64,000 nucleotides of DNA, taken from contig NZ_JABXWI010000026.1 in assembly GCF_014930365.1 (NCBI RefSeq), forward strand, positions 47,285-111,284, written 5' to 3'. Numbering within the stretch: position 1 is the first letter of the stretch; every line of letters starts with the position of its first letter. Below are positions 51,153 through 59,928 of the stretch, in pieces. Position numbers and translations under genes: made by a program. The notes under the pieces were generated by a model, which saw only the letters and a list, made by a program, of their open reading frames with translations, was not told the origin of the DNA and made no database searches. The DNA is from Streptomyces caniscabiei. Its GTDB lineage: Bacteria; Actinomycetota; Actinomycetes; Streptomycetales; Streptomycetaceae.

Positions 51153-52289
51153 TCAGGTCAGGGGCCTGAGCTGCGTCAACTCGTCGTAGACACTGAGCAC
51201 CTGGGCCACCGTCTCGTCCTCGGTCGGCCAGGTGGCCGCCTGCCGGGCACCCCGCTCCCGCAGCACCTCGCGGTGGGCGGGGTCCCCGAGGAGGCGCAGG
51301 ACGGCTCCGGCGAGCGCCCCGGCGTCGCCGTACGGGACGAGTTCGGCGCCGTCGCCGACCAGGTCGGGCAGCGATCCGACGGCGGCGGCGACGAGCGGCA
51401 CGCGCGCGTGCAGCGCCTCCTGCGCGAGGACCGAGCGGGCCTCGGGACCGCCGGGCAGCAGCGCGAGGTCGGCGGCCGCGATCAGTTCGCAGACGTCGTC
51501 GCGCCGCCCGACGAGCCGTACGGGCAGCTCCTCGTCCTCGATGCGCCGCTGCAGCACCGCCCTCGACGGCCCCTCACCCGCCACGACCAGCAGCGGGGCA
51601 GGGTCGAGGTCGCGCCACTGCCGGGCGGCGTCGAGCAGGGTCTCGTGCCCCCAGTGGCGGTCGAGCGGGCCGACGGCCATGAGCAACGGGCGTTCCGTGG
51701 CGCCCAGTTCGGCCCTGACCTTGGACGCGGGCCGCTCCGGGTCCTCGCCGGGGACGGCCCGGCGCGACACGGGCAGCGCGACGGCGGCCAGCCGGGCGTC
51801 GCGCGCACCCCGGCTGCGGGCCCGGTCGACGAGGTCGGAGGAGGTGCCGAGGACCACGGCCGCCGCCTTGGCGACCCGCCGCTCCAGCAGCCGCAGCAGA
51901 TGCGCCCGCGCCCCCTCGGCGTGCGAGCGCGAGTGCAGGGTGACGACGAGCGGGGTGGTGCGCCGGCCGAGCGCGAGGGTGGCGCGGAAGCCGGCGTGCA
52001 GGCCGTGCGCGTGCACCAGGTCGGCGTCCGCGCAGGCACTGCGCAGACTGGCCACCGACGCCGGGTCGCTGCTGCGGGGCACATGGACGTGGTGGGCGCC
52101 GACACCGGTGAAGTCGTACAGACCGTCCGTCTCACCGGGGGCGCAGACGGTGACCCGCACGCCCCTGGCGACCAGCCCCGAGGCCAGCGATCGCACATGC
52201 GCGCTACTCACCGCGCTGCCGCCGCCGAGCACTTGCACGGTCCGCAGCGGCGACTGGCCGTGTGGTGAGTGGCTGCTCACGTGGCTCAC
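51153..52289 (-). CDS. Glycosyltransferase family 4
   Basis: A 378-residue GT-B glycosyltransferase. The N-terminal acceptor half has VLGGGSAVSSAHVRSLASGL and DADLVHAHGLHAGFRATLAL. The donor half has LMAVGPLDRHWGHETLLDAA, PLLVVAGEGPSRAVLQRRI, IAAADLALLPGGPEARSVLA (E-x7-E) and PLVAAAVGSLPDLV. No membrane helix or signal. Acceptor and sugar are unknown. The GTG at 52289 (GGAG about 12 nt upstream) is preferred over one at 52331. Convergent with the PucR gene. The 200-bp region 52290-52490, between this gene and recN, is empty. Confidence 0.82.
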   Translation of the reverse strand: MSHVSSHSPHGQSPLRTVQVLGGGSAVSSAHVRSLASGLVARGVRVTVCAPGETDGLYDFTGVGAHHVHVPRSSDPASVASLRSACADADLVHAHGLHAGFRATLALGRRTTPLVVTLHSRSHAEGARAHLLRLLERRVAKAAAVVLGTSSDLVDRARSRGARDARLAAVALPVSRRAVPGEDPERPASKVRAELGATERPLLMAVGPLDRHWGHETLLDAARQWRDLDPAPLLVVAGEGPSRAVLQRRIEDEELPVRLVGRRDDVCELIAAADLALLPGGPEARSVLAQEALHARVPLVAAAVGSLPDLVGDGAELVPYGDAGALAGAVLRLLGDPAHREVLRERGARQAATWPTEDETVAQVLSVYDELTQLRPLT

Positions 52290-52490
52290 GTGGCCGTGGC
52301 TCCTGGTTCGGGGTCGGACATACCTGACCAAGGATGCCAGGCCGCAAGGGTGTTCCGGGACAGCCGAACGGGGCAGCGGCCGGAAGGGCGGGCAACCCCG
52401 GACCCAGGCTCACCCACACGAGTGAACTCCCGCACGAGGTTGCCCCTCCACGCGACTCACGTCCCGCCGCGTGTCGGCGCGAAACGGCCC

Positions 52491-54227
52491 CTACGCGTCC
52501 GCGCGGGCCGCAGCCAGCAGTTCCTCCGCGTGCGCCCGTGCCGTCTCCGAGTCCTCCTGACCGGCGAGCATGCGCGACAGCTCACGCACCCGGTCCTCGC
52601 CCTCCAGGACCTTCACACCGGACCGGGTCACCGTGCCGTCGTTGGTCTTCTCCACCAGCAGCTGCCGGTCGGCGAACGCCGCCACCTGGGGCAGATGCGT
52701 GACCACCACGACCTGTGCCGATCTGGCGAGACGGGCGAGCCGCCGACCGATCTCGACCGCGGCCTTCCCGCCGACACCGGCGTCGACCTCGTCGAAGAGA
52801 TACGTCGGCACCGGGTCCGTCCCCGCGAACACCACCTCGACGGCCAGCATCACCCGCGACAGCTCACCCCCGGACGCGCCCTTGGCGATGGGCCTCGGCG
52901 GCGCTCCCGGGTGCGGCGCGAGCAGCAGCTCGACCTCGTCCGCGCCGGAGGGCCCGTACGCGACCGTACGTCCGCCCACCTCGACACCGTCCGGGTCGTC
53001 GTTCTGCCGGATCTCGAACGACACGCGCGCGTGCGGCATGGCGAGGGAGGCCAGCTCGGCGGTGACGGCGGCGGCGAACCGCTCGGCGGCCTCCGCGCGG
53101 GCGTCCGTCAGGGCCTGCGCCAGGCCGCCCAGCTCGGCCCGCAGCGCGTCCCGCTCGGCGGTCAGCTCGTCGATGCGTTCGTCGTCGCCGTCGAGCTCGG
53201 TGAGCCGCTGGGCGCCCTCCTCGGCCCACGACAGCACCGCGGCGATGTCCTGGCCGTACTTCCGCGTCAAGGCCGTCAGCGCGGCCCGCCGCTCCTCCAC
53301 GGCCGCCAGCCGCAGCGGGTCGGCGTCCAGGTCGTCGGCGTATCCCGCCAGCTCCCCGGCCACGTCGCCCAGCAGGATCCCGACCTCACCGATCCGCTCG
53401 GCGAGCACGGCGAGCGCCGGGTCGTGCGACCGCACGGCCTCCAGCGCGCGGTGCGCGCCCGCGACGAGCGTCGAGGCGTCCACGCCCTCCGGGTCCTCCG
53501 GATTGCCCGCGAGCGCCGCGTGCGCGGCGCTCGCCGCGGAGGCCAGCGCCTCCGCGTGCCCGAGCCGCTCGGCCTCCTCGGCCAGCTCCACGTCCTCACC
53601 GGCCCGCGGCTCGACTCCGGCGATCTCGTCCAGGCCGTACCGCAGCATGTCGGCTTCCTGGGCCCGTTCCCGCGCACGGGTGACGATCTCGTCCAGTTCA
53701 CCGGCCACGGCCCGCAGCCGCCGGTACGCCTCGCCGTACTTGGTCAGCGGTACGGCCACCGCGTCGCCCGCGTACCGGTCGAGCGCCGCCCGCTGCCGGG
53801 ACAGCTTCAGCAGCCCCTGCTGGTCGGTCTGCCCGTGCACGGCGACGAGTTCGTCGGCCAGCTCGGCCAGCATCCCCACCGGGACCGAACGCCCGCCGAG
53901 GTGGGCCCGGGACCGTCCCTCGGCGGAAACGGTGCGGCTGATCAGCAGCGCCCCGTCGTCGAGTTCGGCCCCGGCCTCCTCGGCCCGGACCACCGCCGAC
54001 GCGCCCTCGGGCACGGCGATCCGGCCCTCCACGACGGCGTTCTTCGCACCGATCCGCACGAGCGCCGGGTCAGCCCGCCCGCCGAGCAGCAGGCCGAGGC
54101 TGGTGACGACCATGGTCTTGCCGGCACCCGTCTCACCCGTCACGGCGGTGAAGCCAGGCGACAACTCGACGACAGCGTCGTCGATGACTCCGAGCGACCG
54201 TATCCGCATCTCCTCCAACACGGACAC
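52491..54227 (-). CDS. recN: DNA repair protein RecN (SMC-like)
   Basis: A 578-residue SMC-family ATPase that acts in double-strand-break repair. Walker A is AVTGETGAGKTMVVTSLGLL (about residues 30-50). A central coiled coil (about 160-365) separates it from the C-terminal ABC half, with KGASGGELSRVMLAVEVVF (signature), YLFDEVDAGVGG (Walker B) and VVVVTHLPQVAAFADRQLLV. The N-terminal arginine/glutamine finger IRSLGVIDDAVVEL is typical. The start GTG 54227 is preferred over ATG 54209, whose putative ribosome site is too close. The last gene of the tlyA-nadK-recN series. Confidence 0.95.
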   Translation of the reverse strand: MSVLEEMRIRSLGVIDDAVVELSPGFTAVTGETGAGKTMVVTSLGLLLGGRADPALVRIGAKNAVVEGRIAVPEGASAVVRAEEAGAELDDGALLISRTVSAEGRSRAHLGGRSVPVGMLAELADELVAVHGQTDQQGLLKLSRQRAALDRYAGDAVAVPLTKYGEAYRRLRAVAGELDEIVTRARERAQEADMLRYGLDEIAGVEPRAGEDVELAEEAERLGHAEALASAASAAHAALAGNPEDPEGVDASTLVAGAHRALEAVRSHDPALAVLAERIGEVGILLGDVAGELAGYADDLDADPLRLAAVEERRAALTALTRKYGQDIAAVLSWAEEGAQRLTELDGDDERIDELTAERDALRAELGGLAQALTDARAEAAERFAAAVTAELASLAMPHARVSFEIRQNDDPDGVEVGGRTVAYGPSGADEVELLLAPHPGAPPRPIAKGASGGELSRVMLAVEVVFAGTDPVPTYLFDEVDAGVGGKAAVEIGRRLARLARSAQVVVVTHLPQVAAFADRQLLVEKTNDGTVTRSGVKVLEGEDRVRELSRMLAGQEDSETARAHAEELLAAARADA

Positions 54228-54308
54228 GACCTTACGAGGTCGAGGAGGCGGACCGCGACGCCCCCCGTCCCCAATGTCACCCCGGAGAGCTACAGCGCGC
54301 CCAAGCCG

Positions 54309-55214
54309 CTAGTGCCGAGCCCCCCGCCACCCGGAAACGGGCAACGCGAACTTGGCCACCAGCCGGTCGGTGAACGAAGCGTGGTGCAGCCGAGCCAGTC
54401 GCACCGGCACCGCCCCCCGCCGCACCTCCACCCGCGCCCCCGGCGGCAGCTCGACGGTCCGCCGCCCGTCGCACCACAGCACCCCCGGCGGAATGTGCGG
54501 CAGCACCTCCACCGCGAGCACCGAATTCGGCGACGTCACCAGCGGCTTGGCGAACAGCGCGTGCGCGGAGATCGGCACCATCAGCAGCGCCTCGACCTCC
54601 GGCCACACCACCGGCCCGCCCGCCGAGAACGCGTACGCCGTCGACCCGGTCGGCGTCGACAGTACGATCCCGTCGCACCCGAACCCGGTCACCGGCCGCC
54701 CGTCGATCTCCAGGACGACTTCCAACAGCTTCTCGGCGCCGGCCTTCTGCACGGCCGCCTCGTTCAACGCCCAGTCCGTGTGGACGATGTTCCCGTTCTG
54801 ATGAACGACGACGTCGACGGTCATCCGCTCCTCGACCTCGTAGGACCTGGTCACCACCCGGTCGACGACCTTGTCGAGGTCGTCCCGCTCGGCCTCCGCG
54901 AGGAAGCCGACGCTGCCGAGGTTGACGCCGAGCATCGGCACCCCGGACGCGCGGGCGAACTCTGCGCCGCGCAGCAGCGTGCCGTCACCGCCGAGGACGA
55001 TCAGCAGCTCGCACCCGTCGAGGCACTGCGGGGTGGCCTCCTTGACGAGTTCCACCTCCTCCGGCAGCGGGATGTCCTCGGCCTCGTACTCCAGGACGCG
55101 CACGACGATGCCGTGGTGCACCAGCCCCTTGACGACGAGTTCGGCACTGCGGATCGCCGCCGGCCGCCCGGTGTGGGTGAGCAGGAAGACAGTTCGAGAT
55201 CGGTCCTGAGTCAC
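54309..55214 (-). CDS. nadK: NAD kinase
   Basis: A 301-residue enzyme making NADP from NAD with ATP or polyphosphate. The ATP-binding motif LLIVLGGDGTLLRGAEFA, the NAD-binding GVNLGSVGFLAEAE, LNEAAVQ and CDGIVLSTPTGSTAYAFSAG are all present. Its GTG overlaps the tlyA stop codon (GTGA, 55211-55214), and the 3' end is 80 bp before recN. Gene order tlyA-nadK-recN is standard in actinobacteria. Confidence 0.95.
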   Translation of the reverse strand: MTQDRSRTVFLLTHTGRPAAIRSAELVVKGLVHHGIVVRVLEYEAEDIPLPEEVELVKEATPQCLDGCELLIVLGGDGTLLRGAEFARASGVPMLGVNLGSVGFLAEAERDDLDKVVDRVVTRSYEVEERMTVDVVVHQNGNIVHTDWALNEAAVQKAGAEKLLEVVLEIDGRPVTGFGCDGIVLSTPTGSTAYAFSAGGPVVWPEVEALLMVPISAHALFAKPLVTSPNSVLAVEVLPHIPPGVLWCDGRRTVELPPGARVEVRRGAVPVRLARLHHASFTDRLVAKFALPVSGWRGARH

Positions 55215-56026
55215 CGCGGCCCCTCCGCCACTGCTCGGTCGACGTCGGCCGGGTCCAGCGCGGGAGCCCCGGCACGCAGCCACAGAAAGTATTCGACATT
55301 CCCCGAGGGACCGGGCAGCGGACTGGCCGTCACACCCTTCACCCCGAGCCCCAGCTCCCCGGCCCGCCGGGCCACCCCGCGCACCGCCTCGGCGCGCAGC
55401 TCCGGACTCCTCACGACTCCCCCACTGCCCAGCCGCTCCTTACCCACCTCGAACTGCGGCTTGACCATCATCACCAGATCGGCGTCCGGCTTCACGCACC
55501 GCACCAGGGCGGGCAGTACCAGGCCGAGCGGGATGAAGGACAGATCCCCCACGACAAGATCCACAGGCTCCCCATCGATCGCTTCGAGCGTCAACTCGCG
55601 TACGTTCGTACGGTCCTTGACGGTGACGCGTTCATCGCTCTGGAGAGTCCAGGCGAGTTGTCCGTATCCGACGTCCACGGCGACGACCTGCGCGGCTCCG
55701 GCCCGCAGCAGTACGTCGGTGAACCCGCCGGTGGAGGCTCCGGCGTCCAGCGCGCGGCGGCCCTCGACCACCAGCCCCAGCGGGACGAAGACCTCCAGGG
55801 CTCCGGCGAGCTTGTGGCCGCCCCGGGACACGTACTCGGGGTCGCCGTCGTCACTCACGACCACGATCGCGGCCGCGGTCTCCACCTGTGTGGCGGACTT
55901 GGTCGCGACGGTCTTGCCGACGGTGACCCGGCCGGCGGCGATCAGCTGGCTCGCGTGCTCACGCGAGCGCGCGAGCTTCCGCCGGACCAGTTCGGCGTCC
56001 AGACGGCGGCGTGCGACTCCTGCCAC
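55211..56026 (-). CDS. tlyA: TlyA-family rRNA 2'-O-methyltransferase
   Basis: A 271-residue protein that methylates 16S and/or 23S rRNA riboses; in mycobacteria TlyA confers capreomycin sensitivity. The N-terminal S4 RNA-binding domain (LARSREHASQLIAAGRVTVG, then YVSRGGHKLAGALEVF) is followed by an RrmJ-like methyltransferase with the AdoMet motif ALDAGASTGGFTDVLLRAG and VVAVDVGYGQLAW. It ends with MMVKPQFEVGKERLGSGGVV. The GTG at 56026 has AGGAG upstream. Longer frames to 56194 run into the next gene. Confidence 0.92.
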   Translation of the reverse strand: MAGVARRRLDAELVRRKLARSREHASQLIAAGRVTVGKTVATKSATQVETAAAIVVVSDDGDPEYVSRGGHKLAGALEVFVPLGLVVEGRRALDAGASTGGFTDVLLRAGAAQVVAVDVGYGQLAWTLQSDERVTVKDRTNVRELTLEAIDGEPVDLVVGDLSFIPLGLVLPALVRCVKPDADLVMMVKPQFEVGKERLGSGGVVRSPELRAEAVRGVARRAGELGLGVKGVTASPLPGPSGNVEYFLWLRAGAPALDPADVDRAVAEGPR

Positions 56027-56033
56027 GGTGGGT

Positions 56034-56393
56034 TCAGCTCCTGCTTTCGTACGGCGATCGATGGGTGCGACCCGAAGGGTCTCGTTGAGGGGCGGCGGTC
56101 GGGTGACGGGTGGGAGCCGGAGGTCCCGGGCGGGCGTCCAGCGCGGTGAGCGCGTCGCGCAGCCCCCGGTGTACATCCTCGTACACCTCCACATGGCCGT
56201 CGGTGGCGAGGGGGTCGGCGTCGGCCAGCCGGTCGAGGGCGAGGTCGACCTCGGGGTGGCCGGTGGCGGTGCGGGGCACGTCCAGCGGGGCCGGGGCGGC
56301 GGGGTCGTACTCGGGTTCGAGTGCGGCCTCGGCCGCCGGCTCCGGAACCGCCGCGTCCGTCTCCGTCACGACCTCGGGCAAAGAGTCGCTCAT
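56034..56393 (-). CDS. Small acidic hypothetical protein upstream of tlyA
   Basis: A 119-residue protein with an acidic, Pro/Ala/Glu-rich first half (PEVVTETDAAVPEPAAEAAL) and a helical segment (HPEVDLALDRLADADPLATD, then VYEDVHRGLRDALTALD). The 25-residue end is basic and Pro-rich. I do not recognise a family. It ends 7 bp before the tlyA start and is probably the first gene of the tlyA-nadK-recN operon. Streptomyces genomes have a comparable small gene here, as I recall. Confidence 0.68.
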   Translation of the reverse strand: MSDSLPEVVTETDAAVPEPAAEAALEPEYDPAAPAPLDVPRTATGHPEVDLALDRLADADPLATDGHVEVYEDVHRGLRDALTALDARPGPPAPTRHPTAAPQRDPSGRTHRSPYESRS

Positions 56394-56435
56394 GCCCAGA
56401 CGCTACCGCGAAGCTCTGGGGTACCGTCGATCGCG

Positions 56436-56783
56436 ATGGCAACGATCGATGAGTGCCGCGCCGCGCTCGAAAAGCTCTCGGACACCATGGCAGGCGCCGA
56501 CGGACAGGTGCGCGAGGCGACGACCCTCGACCGTTCGGTGAGCTGCCACATCACGGACCTCGACATCACCTTCGTGGGCCGGATGCGGGACGGCCGGATC
56601 GAGGTGCGCGACACCCTCCAGGGGCCACCCGCCGAGAAGGCCCAGATCCGGCTCGCGATGACGGGCGACGACCTGGTGGCCCTCGTCGACGGCGACCTGA
56701 ACTTCGCCAAGGCCTGGGGCTCGGGCCGGGTGAAGCTGGAGGCGGGCTTCCGTGACCTGCTCCAGCTCAGGAAGCTTCTGTAG
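56436..56783 (+). CDS. SCP2 sterol-binding domain protein
   Basis: A 115-residue single-domain protein. The fold is indicated by VSCHITDLDITFVGRMRDG, the amphipathic strand/helix IRLAMTGDDLVALVDGDLN and FAKAWGSGRVKLEAGFRDLL. SCP2 domains carry a hydrophobic tunnel for lipids or acyl chains; a stand-alone copy may be a lipid carrier. It is divergent from the tlyA operon. Its 3' end overlaps the convergent siderophore-transporter ATPase by 17 bp. Confidence 0.83.
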   Translation: MATIDECRAALEKLSDTMAGADGQVREATTLDRSVSCHITDLDITFVGRMRDGRIEVRDTLQGPPAEKAQIRLAMTGDDLVALVDGDLNFAKAWGSGRVKLEAGFRDLLQLRKLL

Positions 56784-57720
56784 CTCCCACCTTCGTGGCC
56801 TTCTCGGTCTCCGCGGCTTTCTCGGTCTCCCCGGCCTTCTCGGGCCTCGCCGTCCCGGTCCTGGCCCGGCGCGCCGCCGGCACCACCAGCGGCGTGCCCG
56901 TCTCCGGGTCGTCGATGACCTGGCAGCGCAGCCCGAACACCTCCTCGACCAGCTCGGCCGTGACGATCTCGGACGGGGCGCCCTGGGCGATCACCGAGCC
57001 GCCGCGCAGGGCGATGAGATGGGTGGCGTAGCGGGCGGCGTGGTTGAGGTCGTGCAGCACGGCGACCAGCGTGCGGCCCTGCTGCTCGTGGAGTTCGGCG
57101 CACAGGTCGAGCACGTCGATCTGGTGCTGGATGTCGAGGAAGGTGGTCGGCTCGTCGAGCAGCAGCAGCGGGGTCTGCTGGGCGAGCGCCATCGCGATCC
57201 AGACCCGCTGGCGCTGGCCCCCGGACAGCTCGTCGACGTACCGGTCGGCCAGCTCGGCCACCCCGGTCGACTCCATGGACTCCCGCACGATCCGCTCGTC
57301 CTCGGCCGACCACTGCCGCAGCAGCCCCTGGTGCGGGTACCGGCCGCGGCCCACGAGGTCGCCGACGGTGATCCCGTCCGGCGCGATCGACGACTGCGGC
57401 AGCAGCCCGAGCGTCCGGGCGACCTTCTTCGCGGGCATCGACTGGATGACCTGCCCGTCGAGCAGCACGCGCCCCTGGGACGGCTTCAGCATCCGGGAGA
57501 GGGCACGCAGCAGTGTGGACTTGCCGCAGGCGTTGGGGCCGACGATCACGGTGAAGGAGTTGTCGGGAATCTCCACCGACAGCTGCTCGGCGATGACCCG
57601 CTGGTCGTAGGCGAGGGTGACGTTCTCGGCGGACAGGCGGTTCACGGTGCTCCCTTGGTCTTTCGCGTGCGCCGACGCGTTGTCGTTCCCGTAGGCCGAC
57701 GCGCTGTCGTTGTCGTTCAT
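56767..57720 (-). CDS. FecE/FhuC-type iron-siderophore ABC ATPase
   Basis: A 317-residue ATPase of siderophore importers. Walker A is IVGPNACGKSTLLRAL, the Q loop LGLLPQSSIAPDGITVGDLV, signature LSGGQRQRVWIAMALAQQ, Walker B LLLLDEPTTFLDIQHQIDVL, and the switch His VLHDLNHAARYAT. The 20 N-terminal residues (NDNDSASAYGNDNASAHAKD) contain an internal repeat; a GTG at codon 27 is an alternative start. The C-terminal 50 residues are Glu/Lys-rich. The ATG overlaps the permease stop (ATGA). The last gene of the operon. Confidence 0.92.
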   Translation of the reverse strand: MNDNDSASAYGNDNASAHAKDQGSTVNRLSAENVTLAYDQRVIAEQLSVEIPDNSFTVIVGPNACGKSTLLRALSRMLKPSQGRVLLDGQVIQSMPAKKVARTLGLLPQSSIAPDGITVGDLVGRGRYPHQGLLRQWSAEDERIVRESMESTGVAELADRYVDELSGGQRQRVWIAMALAQQTPLLLLDEPTTFLDIQHQIDVLDLCAELHEQQGRTLVAVLHDLNHAARYATHLIALRGGSVIAQGAPSEIVTAELVEEVFGLRCQVIDDPETGTPLVVPAARRARTGTARPEKAGETEKAAETEKATKVGATEAS

Positions 57721-58799
57721 ATCCGCCCGGCCTTGCGCTCGGTGACCAGCAGCCACAGCAGGTAGACGCCGCCGAGTACGCCGGTGACCACGCCGACCGG
57801 CAGCTGGTCGGCCCCGAAGGCCCGCTGCGAGGCCCAGTCGGCGACGATCAGCAGGGTCGCCCCCATGCACATCGCGGGCACCAGGTTCGGGCCCGGGGAG
57901 CGGGTCAGCCGCTTGGCGAGCTGGGGCGCGGTGAGGGCGACGAAACTGACCGGCCCTGCGGCGGCGGTGGCCCCCGCGGTGAGCAGCACGGCCGACACCA
58001 TCAGCAGCAGCCGTACGCGCTCGACGCGCACTCCGAGGGCGTACGACACGTCGTCGCCCATCTCCGTCATCCGCAGCCCGCGCGCGTTGCCGAGCACCAG
58101 CGGGACAAGGAGTGCGCACATGATCAGCAGCGGCCGGACCTGCTCCCAGTCACGGCCGTTGAGGGAGCCGGTCATCCACACGACCGCGCGGGCCGCGTCG
58201 ACGAGGTCGGCCTTGGTGATCAGATAGCCGTTGACCGCCGTGACGATCGCGGAGACACCGATGCCGACCAGTACGAGCCGGTAGCCGTGCACGCCCCGCT
58301 TCCACGCCAGCACGTAGATCGCGAAACCCGTGACCAGACCGCCGACGAGCGCCCCGAGGGCCACCTGGTCGGCGCTGCCCGAGAACAGCACGATGACGAC
58401 CAGCGCGCCGGCGGTGGCGCCCTGCGAGAGGCCGAGCACGTCCGGACTGCCCAGCGGATTGCGGGAGATGGACTGGAACAGCGCCCCGCCGAGCCCGAGC
58501 GAGGCCCCGACGAGCAGCCCGACCAGGACTCTGGGCAGCCGCAGCTCGTTGACGATGAACTCCTGGCCCGCGTTCCCGTCGCCGAGCAGCGTCCGCAGGA
58601 CGTCGCCGGCCGGGATCGGGAAGTCGCCGGTGCCGATCAGTACGACGCTCGCGGTGAGCGCCGCCACCAGCAGCAGGACGACGACGGTGAACGCCCGTAC
58701 GTCCAGCCGGACGGACAGTCCGCCGGGCGTGCGCAGCGCACGGACGCGCCCGGCGCGCTCGCCGCTGTCGTGTGTCTCCCTCGTGGCCTGCGTCTTCAC
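57717..58799 (-). CDS. FecCD-family siderophore permease, second subunit
   Basis: A 360-residue permease with about 10 membrane helices, which forms a heterodimer with the other permease. Characteristic segments are RLPRVLVGLLVGASLGLGGALFQ, NPLGSPDVLGLSQGATAGAL and PLALGVRVERVRLLL. It ends QLPVGVVTGVLGGVYLLWLL. GTG 58799 overlaps the first permease stop codon (GTGA). About 35 N-terminal residues are cytoplasmic. Confidence 0.91.
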   Translation of the reverse strand: MKTQATRETHDSGERAGRVRALRTPGGLSVRLDVRAFTVVVLLLVAALTASVVLIGTGDFPIPAGDVLRTLLGDGNAGQEFIVNELRLPRVLVGLLVGASLGLGGALFQSISRNPLGSPDVLGLSQGATAGALVVIVLFSGSADQVALGALVGGLVTGFAIYVLAWKRGVHGYRLVLVGIGVSAIVTAVNGYLITKADLVDAARAVVWMTGSLNGRDWEQVRPLLIMCALLVPLVLGNARGLRMTEMGDDVSYALGVRVERVRLLLMVSAVLLTAGATAAAGPVSFVALTAPQLAKRLTRSPGPNLVPAMCMGATLLIVADWASQRAFGADQLPVGVVTGVLGGVYLLWLLVTERKAGRI

Positions 58800-59839
58800 A
58801 GCTGGGCCGTCCTCCGCCGTCGTACGAGAAAGATGAAGACCGGACCGCCCAGGATCGCGGTGACGATGCCGACCTGAAGCTCCGCGGGCCGCGCCACCAT
58901 GCGACCGATCACGTCGGCGCCGAGCAGCAGCACGGGCGACAGGACGGTCGCGTACGGCAGGATCCAGCGCAGGTCGGGCCCGGTGAAGGAGCGCACCACG
59001 TGCGGGACCATCAGCCCGACGAAGACGATCGGCCCGCAGGCGGCGGTCGCGGCCCCGCACAGCACTGTGGCGGCGGCCATGGAGAGCGCGCGGGTGCGGT
59101 TGAGGTCGGCGCCGAGCGCGCGGGCGGTGTCGTCGCCCATGGCCATCGCGTTCAGCGGGCGGGCGAGCAGCAGCGCGACGACCGTGCCGACGGCCAGGAA
59201 GGGCAGCACCTGGGTGATGGTCCCGTCGGTCGCCGAGGCCAGCGAACCGACCGTCCAGAAGCGCATCTTGGAGAGCGCCGCGTCGTCCATGATCATCACG
59301 GCCTGGAGGTAGCCGTACAGCGCCGCGCTGATCGCCGTGCCCGCGAGCGCGAGCCGTACCGGCGTCGCGCCCCGGCTGCCACCGAGGAACCAGACCAGCG
59401 CCCCGACCGCGGCGGCACCCGCGAACGCGAACCACACATAGCCGCTGAGCGAGGTGACGCCGAAGTAGGTGATGGCGGTGACCACGGCCGCGGACGCGCC
59501 CGCGTTGATGCCGAGCAGGCCCGGGTCGGCCAGCGGGTTCCGGGTGAGGGCCTGAAGGACGGCACCGGCCAACCCGAGCGCGGCTCCCGCGAGCAGTCCG
59601 AGGAGCGTGCGCGAGATCCGCTCCCCGACCACGGCGTCGCCGTACGTCCCCGTGTCCTCGAACAGACCGTGCCAGACCTGCTCGAACGAGAGTTCTTTCG
59701 CACCGATCGCGATGCTCGCCAGGGCGACAAGGCCGAGGAGCACGAGGGCCACGAGAAGCCCGGCGGCACGTGCCGCCCGGCGGTTCGGGGGCGCGGGGGC
59801 GGTGTCCGCGCTCGGTTCAGGAGGACTGTCGACCAACAC
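58796..59839 (-). CDS. FecCD-family siderophore permease, first subunit
   Basis: A 347-residue permease of the FecCD/BtuC type with about 10 helices: ERISRTLLGLLAGAALGLAG, LTRNPLADPGLLGINAGASA and GADLNRTRALSMAAATVLCG. The closing ELQVGIVTAILGGPVFIFLV is typical. The GTG start at 59839 is only 4 bp downstream of an iron box, so the transcript must be leaderless or nearly so. No substrate-binding lipoprotein is encoded in this operon or nearby; it must be supplied elsewhere. Confidence 0.9.
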   Translation of the reverse strand: MLVDSPPEPSADTAPAPPNRRAARAAGLLVALVLLGLVALASIAIGAKELSFEQVWHGLFEDTGTYGDAVVGERISRTLLGLLAGAALGLAGAVLQALTRNPLADPGLLGINAGASAAVVTAITYFGVTSLSGYVWFAFAGAAAVGALVWFLGGSRGATPVRLALAGTAISAALYGYLQAVMIMDDAALSKMRFWTVGSLASATDGTITQVLPFLAVGTVVALLLARPLNAMAMGDDTARALGADLNRTRALSMAAATVLCGAATAACGPIVFVGLMVPHVVRSFTGPDLRWILPYATVLSPVLLLGADVIGRMVARPAELQVGIVTAILGGPVFIFLVRRRRTAQL

Positions 59840-59843
59840 CCGG

Positions 59844-59862
59844 TTAGGTTAGCCTATCCTCC
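59844..59862 (-). promoter_or_regulatory. DtxR/DmdR iron box
   Basis: TTAGGTTAGCCTATCCTCC on the plus strand (read as GGAGGATAGGCTAACCTAA towards the permease) agrees with the actinobacterial iron box TTAGGTTAGGCTAACCTAA at about 16 of 19 positions. It is directly upstream of the permease GTG, so an Fe-bound DmdR-type repressor would block the start of transcription. Confidence 0.85.
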
Positions 59863-59928
59863 TTTTTCGGCTCGATCGCGTCCGCGAACACCGCCCGGCC
59901 GCACGGAGACGGGTGCCCACTCAGCCCG

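Noticed and set aside
52269..56435. Long plus-strand frame preceding the SCP2 gene
   Set aside because: Only the last 115 codons are a real gene; the rest is complementary to recN, nadK and tlyA.
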